Below, in pieces: positions 1 to 9,539 of a DNA stretch of 64,000 bases. The translations under genes were made by a program, and so were the position numbers. Under the pieces are notes generated by a model. It ran no database searches and was not told the DNA's origin. It saw only the letters and a list, made by a program, of their open reading frames with translations. Source of the stretch: Moritella viscosa (GTDB taxonomy: Bacteria; Pseudomonadota; Gammaproteobacteria; Enterobacterales; Moritellaceae); the NCBI GenBank assembly GCA_000953735.1, contig LN554852.1:2863846-2927845 (forward strand), given 5' to 3'. Numbering within the stretch: the stretch's first letter is position 1; every line of letters begins with the position of its first letter.

Positions 1-111
1 ACTGACTTGCAGTATTTTGCTGACTACAATAACAGTAACGAGCGATCTTCACGGGATGATGATCAGTTGGAGATATTTGATGGGAACAATGGGCGAGGAA
101 GAATAACTTAA
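1..111 (+). CDS. C-terminal end of an unidentified protein (cut by window edge)
   Basis: Frame 1 is open from the first base and gives 36 residues before a TAA at 109-111. The residues are polar and rich in Asp, Asn and Arg (it ends NNGRGRIT), which resembles a real protein tail more than chance. The stop overlaps the stop of the converging pilin gene by four bases. Start and function lie outside the window, and the family is not recognised. A chance opening of this length is possible, so confidence is moderate. Confidence 0.45.
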   Translation, partial: TDLQYFADYNNSNERSSRDDDQLEIFDGNNGRGRIT

Positions 112-635
112 CAACCCGAATCTTCAAAACCAATAATAGGCTGAGAACCTTCAATTTCTAAATTAGCGTAGTAGGCAAAGCAACTTCCAAGTACATACCC
201 ATTTGGCCAAAAGAAAACAACATGCCCTGATGTAACCGTATCAATAGCCGGCTCATTCGTATAACTGCGATTACCAAGAATACAAAATGCAGAGTTATCA
301 CAAGGTACAGTTAACCAACTTGGCGTCCAAGTTGAACTCGGTAGATCCATATTCAGCAAATAGCGCATCTGTCTTGCATCTGGCTTAGGATTACCAGCCA
401 CTAATGTGACCGTATTACCATTATAATCGACACTCGTTTCTGACCCGTCAATTTCTTTACGAACATTGACCAAGCCTATTGCCGCTTTCAACGTCGCACT
501 GACACTTTGCACTACAGCACTACTTGCATCGTGCTTCATATGAATAAATTTAGGGATAGCTGTCGCGGCTAGAACACCTAAAACGATGATCACTATCACT
601 AATTCAATTAATGTAAATCCGTTATTGTTTTTCAT
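108..635 (-). CDS. type IV pilin-like protein with N-methylation motif
   Basis: This 175-residue protein begins with a class III prepilin signal. A short basic leader ends in Gly6 and is followed by FTLIEL, so mature residue 5 is the usual Glu. The next ~20 residues are the hydrophobic helix that packs the pilus core. The rest is a small globular domain with Cys pairs near the middle (PCDNSAFC) and at the C-terminus, probably a pilin disulfide loop. It resembles MshA/PilE-type pilins. A prepilin peptidase would cleave and methylate it before assembly in the inner membrane. No pilus assembly genes are beside it, so it may be an orphan pilin or the edge of a cluster to the left. The family is secure but the exact pilus is not. 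Confidence 0.85.
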   Translation of the reverse strand: MKNNNGFTLIELVIVIIVLGVLAATAIPKFIHMKHDASSAVVQSVSATLKAAIGLVNVRKEIDGSETSVDYNGNTVTLVAGNPKPDARQMRYLLNMDLPSSTWTPSWLTVPCDNSAFCILGNRSYTNEPAIDTVTSGHVVFFWPNGYVLGSCFAYYANLEIEGSQPIIGFEDSGC

Positions 636-753
636 AACATCAACTCATTCTAGCTTAAGCGGAAACACGATATAAATATAGAATGAGTACTCTAACTTGT
701 TAACAAAATAAATCAATACTCTAAAGCATAATATAATTGCCCACTTAGAGATT

Positions 754-1215
754 TTAATAATATAAAGTCAATTCCATTGGCATATCTTTAATACCTGCTC
801 TTTCCCGAACGCCACTCACAGGCACAAATCCAAATTTTAAATACACATCAGCAGCATTCAACGCTGAATTAACCGTAAACTTGCCTTCGTTACCATTAGC
901 TAAACATACGTCTCTCGCCAGTTCCCATAATGTTCTAGATAACCCCTTCCCTTGTTGTGAGTCTGCAACAAATAGATGGTACAAATGCGTATTTTCTTTC
1001 ATCCCAACAACACCAATTAGTTCGCCATTTAACTCTGCAACATGATAAACATAGCCTGCATCTAAATAGTTAGATATACAATTTGGCGCCATAGAATTAA
1101 GAATTAACAACCCACCCTCTTTACTACAAGTGGGTAAAATGTATTTAACGACAAGTAGTGCGATTAACTGACTAATTTCATTAACATCATCTAAATTGGC
1201 TTTTCTTATTATCAT
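754..1215 (-). CDS. GNAT family N-acetyltransferase
   Basis: The 153-residue protein has the GNAT layout. It has an N-terminal strand (MIIRKANLDD), a central strand with GVVGMKENTHLYHLFVADSQ, and the acetyl-CoA pyrophosphate loop QQGKGLSRTLW (Q/RxxGxG/A). It ends with the usual YLKFGFVPV segment. It would transfer an acetyl group from acetyl-CoA to an unknown small molecule or protein amine in the cytoplasm. The start is supported by an AAGGAT ribosome site just upstream. It stands alone between the pilin and the iron operon on the same strand, and nothing nearby suggests its substrate. Confidence 0.85.
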   Translation of the reverse strand: MIIRKANLDDVNEISQLIALLVVKYILPTCSKEGGLLILNSMAPNCISNYLDAGYVYHVAELNGELIGVVGMKENTHLYHLFVADSQQGKGLSRTLWELARDVCLANGNEGKFTVNSALNAADVYLKFGFVPVSGVRERAGIKDMPMELTLYY

Positions 1216-1290
1216 TAAATATCCTTAGCGTACTAGCCGTTCGTTTATACCTAACCTACACGCTAAGAAATTGTTATTCAACATATAATC

Positions 1291-3252
1291 CTAGGTACTT
1301 AATCGACCTTTAATCAATAAGAAAATAAAATAGCTTCCTCCGATAAGAGAAACCAAAATACCAGCAGCTAGCTGAGCCGGATATAACACAACCTGACCAA
1401 GCCAATCAGAAAATTGCACTAAAAATCCCCCTAGTAACGCGCTAACCAACAATTGTTGCTTGACGCTTTTTGCGCCCAACATAGCTGCCATATGAGGTGC
1501 AAGTAAACCAATAAAGGCAACAGGCCCCATATTAGCGGTGACAAACGCCACTAATAGCGCGACCAAACAGAGTAATAATACAAATGCCACGGAACCATTT
1601 AACCCTCGCGAAAACGCCATTTCTTTTCCAGCAGATATTAGTGTTAACCAACGTGACAGTGAGAACGCTAATAGTAATAATAACATGACACTCACGGCAA
1701 GAATCACAGCTTGATCTGCACTAACTCTGTAGCTAGAACCCGCCAACCAAGCTAAAATACCATAAACATCATCATTACCACGCGCTAGCGCAAATTGTAC
1801 AAAGGCTTCAATTAATGCCGTTAGCGCAATACCAGTAAGAATTAATTTCGGTGGTGAATAATCATGTTTTTTACCTAAAAGTAAAATAATCACTAACGCC
1901 CCCATCGCACCAACGAATGCAACCATTGGACCCGCTTCGAAAATAGTAATACCCCAAAACATACTCGCAAATACTAACGCAAAAATAGCCCCTGCTGAAA
2001 TGCCTAAAATATCAGGGCTCGCAAGTGGATTATGAATCAAACGTTGTAAAATTGTACCTGCAACCGCTAACCCTGCCCCCGCAGCTAAAGATGTTAAAAT
2101 ACGCGGCCATCGTATCGACCAAGAAAATGCATCAGGCCATGCGAATGCCCAAGCGCTATCTTGCATAACGAAGACACTTGATAACGTCACAGAGAGCAGC
2201 AGACTAACTAAAATAGCAATAAAAACCCGACTACTTAAACGGCTAATACCTTGTGGTAAACGAAATACCATTTGATCTTGTGCCTTTAAGGCACTTCGAC
2301 TAAACCAAATAAGCGCAGGTGCACCAATCATTGCGGCTGCGGTTCCACTCGGTATAAAATCGAGTGTAAACTGACTTAACCATGCAGCTAAACTATCCGT
2401 TAACACTAAAAATAGCGCCCCTAATAACAAACTATAATAGAGTTCATCACGTGCGGTTCTTGCACCTAAAAATCGGGCTATATTAGGCGTTAATAATCCA
2501 ACAAAACCGATCACACCAACGGCTGTAATTGCAGATGAGATTAGCCATACACCTACTAGTAATAACAGCAAAAATACCGGCATAATGTTAAGACCTCGAG
2601 CGCTCGCACCTTGCTGACCAATGCGCATTAACGTTAATACTCGTGGTGCTACCGCTAAAATAATCAACCCAACCAGCATACGTGGCATTAACCAATACAC
2701 CCAATCCCAACCATTTTGAGCAAGATCACCTGCGCCCCAAATAAACAAATTTTTAGCATATTGATCATTAAGTAAAATAACCGCAGTCGCCAATGCACCA
2801 AGTAATAAATTAACCGCCATCCCCGCAAGAATAACGGGCAAGCCTGAAAGGTTATTAAGTCCAGTAATGAGTAACACTAACGCCATTGCCAATAACGCCC
2901 CAAATAAGGCAAATATATTACTATTTTCAATACCTAAATCAGGAAAAAATACCGCCACCAATACCAAGGCTAACCAAGCACCCGAAGAGGTGCCAAAAGT
3001 TAATGGCGATAACAGTGGGTTTTGCGTTAACTGTTGCATTAAACTGCCGACTAAACCTAAGCTTGCCCCCACCAAAATAGCGATAGCCAAACGTGGTAAA
3101 ATAGCGTAAACAAAATCAACCTCAACAAACTCGCGTGGTTCTAAACCACAGATTAATGCTAACTGCTCAGTGATCGTTAATTCAGTTTGTAACTGCAACG
3201 ATAAAAACAGCGCTAGCATCAACGCCAGCACTGTCATTAAATACCTCAACAT
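1291..3252 (-). CDS. fhuB: ferric hydroxamate ABC transporter permease FhuB (fused two-domain)
   Basis: At 653 residues this is the double-length permease typical of FhuB (about 660 in E. coli). Two BtuC/FecCD-like halves are joined in one chain, each with about ten membrane helices. Each half has the family signature of a glycine-rich GLVGSLMQQLTQNPLLSP or VAGTILQRLIHNPLASP segment and a later GFVGLLTPNIAR or AFIGLLAPHMA segment. It forms the inner-membrane channel for ferric hydroxamates, fed by FhuD and driven by FhuC. It is the last gene of the five-gene minus-strand iron operon, 62 bases after fhuD. GGAAG lies just before the ATG. No truncation is seen. Confidence 0.95.
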   Translation of the reverse strand: MLRYLMTVLALMLALFLSLQLQTELTITEQLALICGLEPREFVEVDFVYAILPRLAIAILVGASLGLVGSLMQQLTQNPLLSPLTFGTSSGAWLALVLVAVFFPDLGIENSNIFALFGALLAMALVLLITGLNNLSGLPVILAGMAVNLLLGALATAVILLNDQYAKNLFIWGAGDLAQNGWDWVYWLMPRMLVGLIILAVAPRVLTLMRIGQQGASARGLNIMPVFLLLLLVGVWLISSAITAVGVIGFVGLLTPNIARFLGARTARDELYYSLLLGALFLVLTDSLAAWLSQFTLDFIPSGTAAAMIGAPALIWFSRSALKAQDQMVFRLPQGISRLSSRVFIAILVSLLLSVTLSSVFVMQDSAWAFAWPDAFSWSIRWPRILTSLAAGAGLAVAGTILQRLIHNPLASPDILGISAGAIFALVFASMFWGITIFEAGPMVAFVGAMGALVIILLLGKKHDYSPPKLILTGIALTALIEAFVQFALARGNDDVYGILAWLAGSSYRVSADQAVILAVSVMLLLLLAFSLSRWLTLISAGKEMAFSRGLNGSVAFVLLLCLVALLVAFVTANMGPVAFIGLLAPHMAAMLGAKSVKQQLLVSALLGGFLVQFSDWLGQVVLYPAQLAAGILVSLIGGSYFIFLLIKGRLST

Positions 3253-3314
3253 CTATCTTCCCGCTCTAACAAGTTTCTATTTAAATTCGTGATTAATACC
3301 ACAAAATCAATGCG

Positions 3315-4250
3315 CTAATTAGCGGACATTTCATTCGACTTAGCCGCTAGCGCTAATAAGCTTTCGGTGATTCCTTCCGCAATGTATTGAATTGACATTG
3401 CCCCACCATAACTCCAACTTGTCGCAACACTATTAACACGCTTACCCCGAACAAAAGGCATCGACTGCCATAACCTTGAACGAGATAATGCCTGTTTTTT
3501 ATCAAATGGTTCAAAGTACAACACAGTCCCATCCGTAATGGTATGAAGGTCAGAGATGCGTTTTTGTACTATACCCCATTGGGTTACAGGCAGGTCCAGC
3601 GCTGGTTTTATACCTAATTGCTTTAAGGCATATTCTGGCATCGAATTACCGCCATACAGAAACACAGATGTTGTACTCGCAAAACGCATTGTCGTAACTT
3701 TTGGCAGTTCCCCATCGTAAGCCAGCAATAAGCGCTGCTTTAAATCACCGAGCTTATCTGCCATTGCTTTAAGCTTTTGTTCTGCAAGCTCTTGCCTATT
3801 CACAACACCAGCTAAATTGAGAAAATTGTCTATTGCTGCTTGTGCATTATCATGAGATGCACTAAAAGTTTGATAAAATAATACGGGTGCTATTCGCTCC
3901 AATTTACTTTGCAAATCAGCTTGCGGTGATGCAAAAATAATAACATCCGGTTTCAGCGCTGCGATCTTTTCATAATTAGGCTCAACTCGGGTACCAATAT
4001 CTTGCACTTCAGCGGGCACTTCAGGCTTACTTACCCATTCCTTATAACCCGCTATGTCAGGCATACCAACAGGAGTGACACCGAGTTCTAATATTTGCTC
4101 GGCCAGATCCCAATTAAGCACGACAATACGCTGCGCATATTGCGCTAGCTGCTTGTTACCTTGACTGTCTGTTACCGTTATTCCGGCCTGTGAGAATAAC
4201 GGTGTTACTAGCAGTACCGATACGATAAATAATTGAACAAATTTAGTCAT
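3315..4250 (-). CDS. fhuD: periplasmic ferric-siderophore binding protein FhuD-like
   Basis: The 311-residue protein has a signal peptide (basic start, hydrophobic core to about residue 22, TPLFSQAG cleavage area) followed by a class III periplasmic binding fold. Typical family segments are QRIVVLNWDLAEQILELGV near the start and ALKPDVIIFASPQADL around residues 100-120. It captures ferric hydroxamates that have crossed the outer membrane and delivers them to FhuB. It lies between fhuC and fhuB with short gaps, so it is part of the same transcript. Substrate choice within the hydroxamate class (ferrichrome, aerobactin, others) cannot be read from the sequence. Confidence 0.92.
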   Translation of the reverse strand: MTKFVQLFIVSVLLVTPLFSQAGITVTDSQGNKQLAQYAQRIVVLNWDLAEQILELGVTPVGMPDIAGYKEWVSKPEVPAEVQDIGTRVEPNYEKIAALKPDVIIFASPQADLQSKLERIAPVLFYQTFSASHDNAQAAIDNFLNLAGVVNRQELAEQKLKAMADKLGDLKQRLLLAYDGELPKVTTMRFASTTSVFLYGGNSMPEYALKQLGIKPALDLPVTQWGIVQKRISDLHTITDGTVLYFEPFDKKQALSRSRLWQSMPFVRGKRVNSVATSWSYGGAMSIQYIAEGITESLLALAAKSNEMSAN

Positions 4251-4259
4251 TTTTTCTCT

Positions 4260-5027
4260 TTAACATACAACAGCAACCTTCTCATCTCGGCTCGGATGAG
4301 CTATTAATTTAATATCAGTACCATACAAGGCAGAGAGTCTTTCACTATCTAACAACTTACTGTGATCACCTGAAAAACTCACTTTCCCTTGTTTTAAAGC
4401 AACCACACGCGTCGCAAATCTTAGTGCTAAATTGATATCATGTAGGATAACGATCACTCCCTGCCCAGTATCTTTATTAAGGGATTGCAGTAGTGATAGC
4501 AAATCATATTGATGGCCAACATCAAGTGCAGATGTCGGTTCATCCAAGATTAATACCTTTGATTGCTGTGCCAACAACATCGCAATCCACGCTCTTTGGC
4601 GTTCACCTCCCGAAAGGCTATCTGCAATATGATCGGAAAATTGAACAATATCGGTTTGTTGCATTGCCGTTTGGATAATATCCGTGTCTTGTTGGTTATA
4701 ACGCCCGAAGGTACCTCGCCAAGCAAAACGTCCTAACCGCACAAGTTCTTTCACTGTTAACCCTGCGACTTCGGGTAAACGTTGAGGTAAGAACGCAATA
4801 TTCTGCGCTAATAGTTTTGTTGATAGTGAGCTCATTGTTTGTTCCGAGAACTCAACCTTACCGCTATCAGGTTTTAACTGACCTGCTAATACTTGTGCTA
4901 AGGTCGACTTGCCAGATCCATTGTGACCGAGGATCACCGTAAACTCATGACTATCTATGTGCAGGTGATCAATAGCTAAGATATCTCGCCCATCACGGTT
5001 CATAATGACATTTTTCAATTTAAACAT
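4260..5027 (-). CDS. fhuC: ferric hydroxamate ABC transporter ATP-binding protein FhuC
   Basis: This 255-residue ABC ATPase has all the motifs: Walker A GHNGSGKST (residues ~34-42), signature LSGGERQRAWIAMLLAQ (~138-154), Walker B VLILDEPTSALD (~159-170) and the switch His in VIVILHDINLAL. It hydrolyses ATP to drive uptake through FhuB. The start codon has AGGA five bases upstream. It sits seven bases after the FhuF-like gene and nine before fhuD, which points to coupled translation in one operon. Confidence 0.95.
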   Translation of the reverse strand: MFKLKNVIMNRDGRDILAIDHLHIDSHEFTVILGHNGSGKSTLAQVLAGQLKPDSGKVEFSEQTMSSLSTKLLAQNIAFLPQRLPEVAGLTVKELVRLGRFAWRGTFGRYNQQDTDIIQTAMQQTDIVQFSDHIADSLSGGERQRAWIAMLLAQQSKVLILDEPTSALDVGHQYDLLSLLQSLNKDTGQGVIVILHDINLALRFATRVVALKQGKVSFSGDHSKLLDSERLSALYGTDIKLIAHPSRDEKVAVVC

Positions 5028-5034
5028 TTAAATC

Positions 5035-5754
5035 CTATTTATTCTTTGGGCAGTTAGAACACAAGTCACCGTCATCTCGGCGGTAATGCATGCAACAACT
5101 GATACGTTTAACTGACCATGTTTCAGCTTTGGGGACTTTATAAAGCGCACTCAAGTGTTTATTCGGTAAATCAAGCGCAGCAAACCAAAGTTTTGCCTGT
5201 TGGTAGGCATCGAGGTCAGTACGTAATTGTTGTAGTGCACTAAGGTTGATCAAAATACTGTCTGCTAATAAGTGCGCAACCAAACCTGGTCGCAAGCGAT
5301 ATTGCTGCGAAAACTGTTCTCGTAACGCAGTAAATAATAACTTCAGTTCTTGTCCAGAATAAGTGATTAACTCCCGCAAATCCCCGGTAAATAAACGGTA
5401 TTCTGGTAAGGTGAATCCAGCGACAAGTCCATTCTCCCCTTGATACTGTCCAACTAAGCTTAATTTAGGCACAGCATGGGTCACATAAACGCCAATAAAC
5501 GCGAGGTATAGCGGTTGCCATATCAACATAGTCCAACCCCGTGTTAACCAATACGAAGAGCCTGCCTCTGGATGTTGCACCTGCCAATAATGATACAATT
5601 TATTAATCGCAACCTGACTATCCTGCTGCGGATTAAAATGCGCTTTTTCAGGTTGATCCAATCCCCCATTTAATAAGGGAGTGATGGATAACGCGGTTTG
5701 AAAAAATTGCGCATAATACTTAGCCTGCATATCGGTATCTTTATCTAGAGGCAT
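5035..5754 (-). CDS. fhuF: FhuF-like siderophore-iron reductase
   Basis: The 239-residue protein ends with the diagnostic FhuF [2Fe-2S] ligand pattern CC-x10-C-x2-C (Cys220, 221, 232 and 235). The spacing is the same as in E. coli FhuF. FhuF proteins reduce ferric hydroxamates in the cytoplasm so that iron is released as Fe(II). The rest of the chain is weakly conserved, as usual in the family. Its place between the receptor gene and fhuC gives the operon both import and iron-release steps. The likely start has GGA seven bases upstream. Confidence 0.9.
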   Translation of the reverse strand: MPLDKDTDMQAKYYAQFFQTALSITPLLNGGLDQPEKAHFNPQQDSQVAINKLYHYWQVQHPEAGSSYWLTRGWTMLIWQPLYLAFIGVYVTHAVPKLSLVGQYQGENGLVAGFTLPEYRLFTGDLRELITYSGQELKLLFTALREQFSQQYRLRPGLVAHLLADSILINLSALQQLRTDLDAYQQAKLWFAALDLPNKHLSALYKVPKAETWSVKRISCCMHYRRDDGDLCSNCPKNK

Positions 5755-5802
5755 AAATTATCCAGGCATGACACCTGGCCCTATTGAAAACAAAATTAAC
5801 AA

Positions 5803-7926
5803 TTAAAAGTTAAATTTCACGTTAGCTGTGATATCACGTTCAGCACCAAACCAGCAATTGTCCGTGTCATAACAAGAATAATAGTCAGTTCCAAACAAGT
5901 TACTTGCTACCACAGAAATACTTGAACCATCTAAACTGTCGCTTAAATAAGACAGGTCATAAGAAACTGACAGATCAACTAATGTGTAATCAGGTACTTG
6001 ATCTCTATTCAGTGCATCAATCTGTGTTTCACCCACATAACGGATACCCGTACCGATAGTCGTACCAGCAGCCATTCCGTTATAAAGATAATAATTTAAC
6101 CACACATTAGCTGCATGTTTTGGTACCCAAATCGGCGTTTTACCTTCCAACCCAGTATTATCCTTAGTCACTTTCATGTCCATATAGGTATAACTCACCG
6201 CAAGATCCATATTGTCGGTTAGCATTGTATTCGCTTCAACCTCGACACCTCTAGACTGAGTTTCACCCGTTTGAACTTTATCGTATGCTGTGCCTGTCGG
6301 ATCACGCGTTAAATCATTCTGCTTGGTAATGTTAAACAGTGAAACAACAAACTTTTTACTCATATCTGCAGATTCATACTTCAGACCCGCTTCCCACTGC
6401 TCACCCGTCGATGGTACAAACACATTCCCATGGCGATCTTTTCCCACTACAGGCTCAAAGCTCTGCGCATAGCTAACATAAGGTGCTAAGCCATTATCAA
6501 AGCTATATAAACCACCTAAACGGAAAGCAAAGTTATCTTGTTTAATGGCTGCTGCAGTATCAACCCCTGAAGCATGGTCTGTTGATGTTTGTTCATATTC
6601 ATCATAACGACCACCAGCAATGACAACCAAATTACCTAATACCAGCTGATCTTGTAGATAAAGTCCGACTTGATTACTTTCTAGATCAAAATCTGTGGTG
6701 TAGGTGAAATTAAGCGAGCTACCGTCAATTTGTTGATGATTAGGGTTAAACACATCAATCGATGGCGCACTGGCATCTTTATAAATAATACGCGAATCAA
6801 GTTGCTGATAATCAAACCCTAATAGCACGTTATGTTCGAGTACGCCGGTATTGAAACGACCTGAAATTTGATTGTCGATAACAAAGCTTTGTGATTTCTC
6901 ATCCGTAAGATACGCATTACGGCCAACGGTACGCATATCGCTCTGCAGCGCACCGTTATAGGTATTTTCTTGGTAAGCATCCGCATCCATGTAACGCGCA
7001 TTCATCAAGAAGGCCCAGCTATTATTAAACTCATGGTTAATTTTATAGCCCAGCATCAATACTTCACGCTCATAGGTATTCCAATTTTCATCACCTGTGA
7101 AAGTACTCGAATCAAGCTGCCCGTTAGGATTTGATAACACACTCCCCGCCCCAGGTACTGACGTGTAAATACCTGCTGATGGATCATTTTGGTAATAAAC
7201 ATTAAAATTAACGAGCGTCTTATCAGATACCTGCCAATCTAAAGACGGGGCAAAAACATAACGTTCTTCTTCCGAGGTATCTGCTTGCCCATCTTTCTTA
7301 CGCACCATACCAACAACACGATAAGATAAATTTGTATCAGAAATCTGACCTGTTGAATCAATAGAGAGTTCTTTACGATCAAAATCCCCCCCCGTCACGG
7401 TCACATCCGTACTCTGTTCTTGTTGTGGCGATTTAGCAATGAGATTGACCATCCCGCCCGGTGGGATATTGCCATATAAAACAGAGGTTGGCCCCTTAAA
7501 CACTTCGACTTGTTCAAGTGCAATTGAATCAATTTGTGGCTGTAGATTCCAGCCATTAAACATCAGCGGCAAACCATCATAAAAATTCTGATAGTTAATA
7601 AAACCACGAATATTAAATAAATCTAATCGAGAAACCGCGCCCCCCCTTAGTTCAGTATTCACTGCGGGTACGTAACGCAGTGCTTCCGCTACCGACTTCA
7701 CCCCTCGTAAATCAAGCGTTTCTCTATCTACGTCAGTAATCGCTTGGGGTGTATCGATCGGCGCTAGAGCCGTTTTTGTCGCTGTGTTTCGATAAGCTTT
7801 GCCAAAGACAGTCATTTGTTCTTCAGTATTATCGCGACTAGACTGCTCGGCAAAGGCTGAACTCGATAACGCGCAAATAATGGCAAACGCCACTGGGGAT
7901 AATATACGGGCAGGTTGGTGCTTCAT
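5803..7926 (-). CDS. TonB-dependent ferric siderophore receptor
   Basis: This 707-residue outer-membrane receptor has a signal peptide (residues 1-~27, ending SSAFA), a TonB-box-like EEQMTVFG and a plug domain (DTPQAITDVDRETL through VEVFKGPTSVLYG and PPGGMVNL). A 22-strand barrel follows and ends in phenylalanine (VKFNF). Sequence and length match the FhuA/FpvA-like siderophore receptor family. The ATG at 7926 was chosen because GGAG lies 5-8 bases before it; a TTG further upstream lies inside the Fur box region. It is the first gene of the iron operon, so its ligand is inferred to be a ferric hydroxamate. Confidence 0.93.
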   Translation of the reverse strand: MKHQPARILSPVAFAIICALSSSAFAEQSSRDNTEEQMTVFGKAYRNTATKTALAPIDTPQAITDVDRETLDLRGVKSVAEALRYVPAVNTELRGGAVSRLDLFNIRGFINYQNFYDGLPLMFNGWNLQPQIDSIALEQVEVFKGPTSVLYGNIPPGGMVNLIAKSPQQEQSTDVTVTGGDFDRKELSIDSTGQISDTNLSYRVVGMVRKKDGQADTSEEERYVFAPSLDWQVSDKTLVNFNVYYQNDPSAGIYTSVPGAGSVLSNPNGQLDSSTFTGDENWNTYEREVLMLGYKINHEFNNSWAFLMNARYMDADAYQENTYNGALQSDMRTVGRNAYLTDEKSQSFVIDNQISGRFNTGVLEHNVLLGFDYQQLDSRIIYKDASAPSIDVFNPNHQQIDGSSLNFTYTTDFDLESNQVGLYLQDQLVLGNLVVIAGGRYDEYEQTSTDHASGVDTAAAIKQDNFAFRLGGLYSFDNGLAPYVSYAQSFEPVVGKDRHGNVFVPSTGEQWEAGLKYESADMSKKFVVSLFNITKQNDLTRDPTGTAYDKVQTGETQSRGVEVEANTMLTDNMDLAVSYTYMDMKVTKDNTGLEGKTPIWVPKHAANVWLNYYLYNGMAAGTTIGTGIRYVGETQIDALNRDQVPDYTLVDLSVSYDLSYLSDSLDGSSISVVASNLFGTDYYSCYDTDNCWFGAERDITANVKFNF

Positions 7927-7953
7927 TCGGTCTCCAAACTTCAATTTATGCAA

Positions 7954-7972
7954 ATGATAATTATTATCGTTT
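7954..7972 (-). promoter_or_regulatory. Fur box upstream of the siderophore receptor operon
   Basis: Reading the minus strand gives AAACGATAATAATTATCAT, which closely matches the 19-bp Fur consensus built from GATAAT repeats. It lies about 30 bases upstream of the receptor start codon. Iron-loaded Fur would block transcription of the five-gene operon here. The site is seen in sequence; regulation is inferred from the consensus. Confidence 0.85.
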
Positions 7973-8040
7973 GTATTGTATAGAGAGATTTAGAGAAAAA
8001 ATTAACAATTTGGTGCAATAATCAAAAAGTTCAAATTATT

Positions 8041-8988
8041 TTAGCTACGAGGTTCGATTGGTAGCCAGTATTCCATATAAGAAGATGAATCTTCAGGGTC
8101 ATAATTTACCGGATAGACTTCCAATTCATAACCATCAACACTGTCATAATTTGAATCCGGTATCCAATGTGAAAATAACCAAGCAAGTACTTGTTCTAAT
8201 TGTTTAATCGGACCTGTAAATGGAATAACGGCATACTCTTGTGCAGGTACATCTATAGTATCTAGTGACGTGTTTCCGAGTAAAGCACCCGCGGTACTGC
8301 CCGCCCAATAAGGGATCGCATCTATATCATCATTGGCTTTAATCACTCCGATAACACCAATCAACTCTATATCCGCAGCCAGTGATGAGCTTTCATTCAA
8401 TACGGACAACATTTCAGCTTCAGGCAAGTTTTCAACAAATTCAGACCAAATTAGCGGGACTTGCTGTTGGTAATTAGGTGTTAATGAAAACAATCCTGAA
8501 ATAATGCCAGATCTGCAGTGAAGCATAAATTCTGGGCGGGTTTCAATACGAATTTGTAATAATCGAGCCTCTAAATCAAAGCTATCTAATACCCTTGAAC
8601 AGAGTTTAATTGGTGTGCGCAAGCCAAGGCGTTTACCACGTCGTCGATACGCCATTGGTGAATACGAAAACATATTTTTAAACGTACGACTAAAGCTAAC
8701 TTCAGAGCTAAAACCTAACGCCAACGCGATATCAACAATCCGAGTTTTACTGCCTAATAATTGCTCAGCCGCTAAACTCAGCTTCAGCTCTCGCACATAC
8801 TGTGCAAGATTCAGTCCCGTTTCAAGATGAAATACACGCTGTAATTGCCAACGCGACCAGCAACTTTTATCCGCTAGTAGCTCAACTGATAACGGTTGGT
8901 CTATGTTTTCATTGATAAAATCCAACAACTTTCCGATGCGAGTAAAACGGTTAACTTGTTTTTGGTTTTCTTTTTGCATCGTACGCAC
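8041..8988 (-). CDS. Rob-like AraC regulator with GyrI-type effector domain
   Basis: The 315-residue protein starts with two AraC helix-turn-helix motifs (residues ~15-115, including LADKSCWSRWQLQRVFH and IALALGFSSEVSFSRTFKNMF, ending SPMAYRRR). A GyrI-like small-molecule binding domain follows (~150-312). This order is that of E. coli Rob and other N-terminal-HTH regulators. The GTG at 8988 has AAAGG four bases upstream; ATG at 8979 is an alternative. It is transcribed towards the siderophore operon, whose Fur box starts just after its stop, so it may regulate iron uptake. That link is inference from position only. Confidence 0.85.
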   Translation of the reverse strand: MRTMQKENQKQVNRFTRIGKLLDFINENIDQPLSVELLADKSCWSRWQLQRVFHLETGLNLAQYVRELKLSLAAEQLLGSKTRIVDIALALGFSSEVSFSRTFKNMFSYSPMAYRRRGKRLGLRTPIKLCSRVLDSFDLEARLLQIRIETRPEFMLHCRSGIISGLFSLTPNYQQQVPLIWSEFVENLPEAEMLSVLNESSSLAADIELIGVIGVIKANDDIDAIPYWAGSTAGALLGNTSLDTIDVPAQEYAVIPFTGPIKQLEQVLAWLFSHWIPDSNYDSVDGYELEVYPVNYDPEDSSSYMEYWLPIEPRS

Positions 8989-9111
8989 AATACCTTTGGC
9001 AAATGACCGAGGAGAATAAGAGAATTTAGATAATCTATTATAAGAATAATTCTCATTTGTGCAATTAAAGCGGAAGGATAAATATCATCATCCCTATCTA
9101 TAAATTTTCTA

Positions 9112-9348
9112 TTATGTATCGTTTTCATTTTTATGTTCAGCACCCGCTTTAGCGCGATCTAATATCTTAAACGTTTCTCGAATAATAGCCTCAACATGAG
9201 TTCTACTTTGAACTCTTTTAGGTAGTGCAGCACGGTCAGCTTCAACACCTTCAATAAGGCTATTTATTAACCCTTGATTATCCTCTTCAAGTTTCTGAAT
9301 AATCATGGTTATCAAATATGAGCACGCATCTGCTTTGGGGTTCTTCAT
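9112..9348 (-). CDS. small uncharacterised cytoplasmic protein (78 aa)
   Basis: This short gene has a good ribosome site (AAAGGG, about six bases before ATG). The product is charged and mostly helical by composition, with YLITMIIQKLEEDNQGLINSL near the start and a Lys/Glu/Asn tail. It has no signal peptide or membrane segment. The family is not recognised. It is separated from the Rob-like regulator by about 120 bases and lies next to the region of gene remnants. It is called real because of the ribosome site and the sensible amino-acid composition. Confidence 0.55.
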   Translation of the reverse strand: MKNPKADACSYLITMIIQKLEEDNQGLINSLIEGVEADRAALPKRVQSRTHVEAIIRETFKILDRAKAGAEHKNENDT

Positions 9349-9539
9349 ACATAGCCCTTTTTAACTTTCAGCTGGAAAATTAGAAATATAATTCTATATA
9401 CAGCCTAAATAAAACAACCGTACCACCCCAAGCATACCATGTAAAAACAATAACTTAACACACTTTGAATTTACGTATTTAATCTGATATATAAACGCAT
9501 AAAATAATGAATTCTCAGCATTTAAAAACATGTAAAACC

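Noticed and set aside
8901-9143. Open frame of 80 codons on the minus strand overlapping the Rob-like gene
   Set aside because: It overlaps a well-supported gene in another frame, has no ribosome site and no recognisable protein features.
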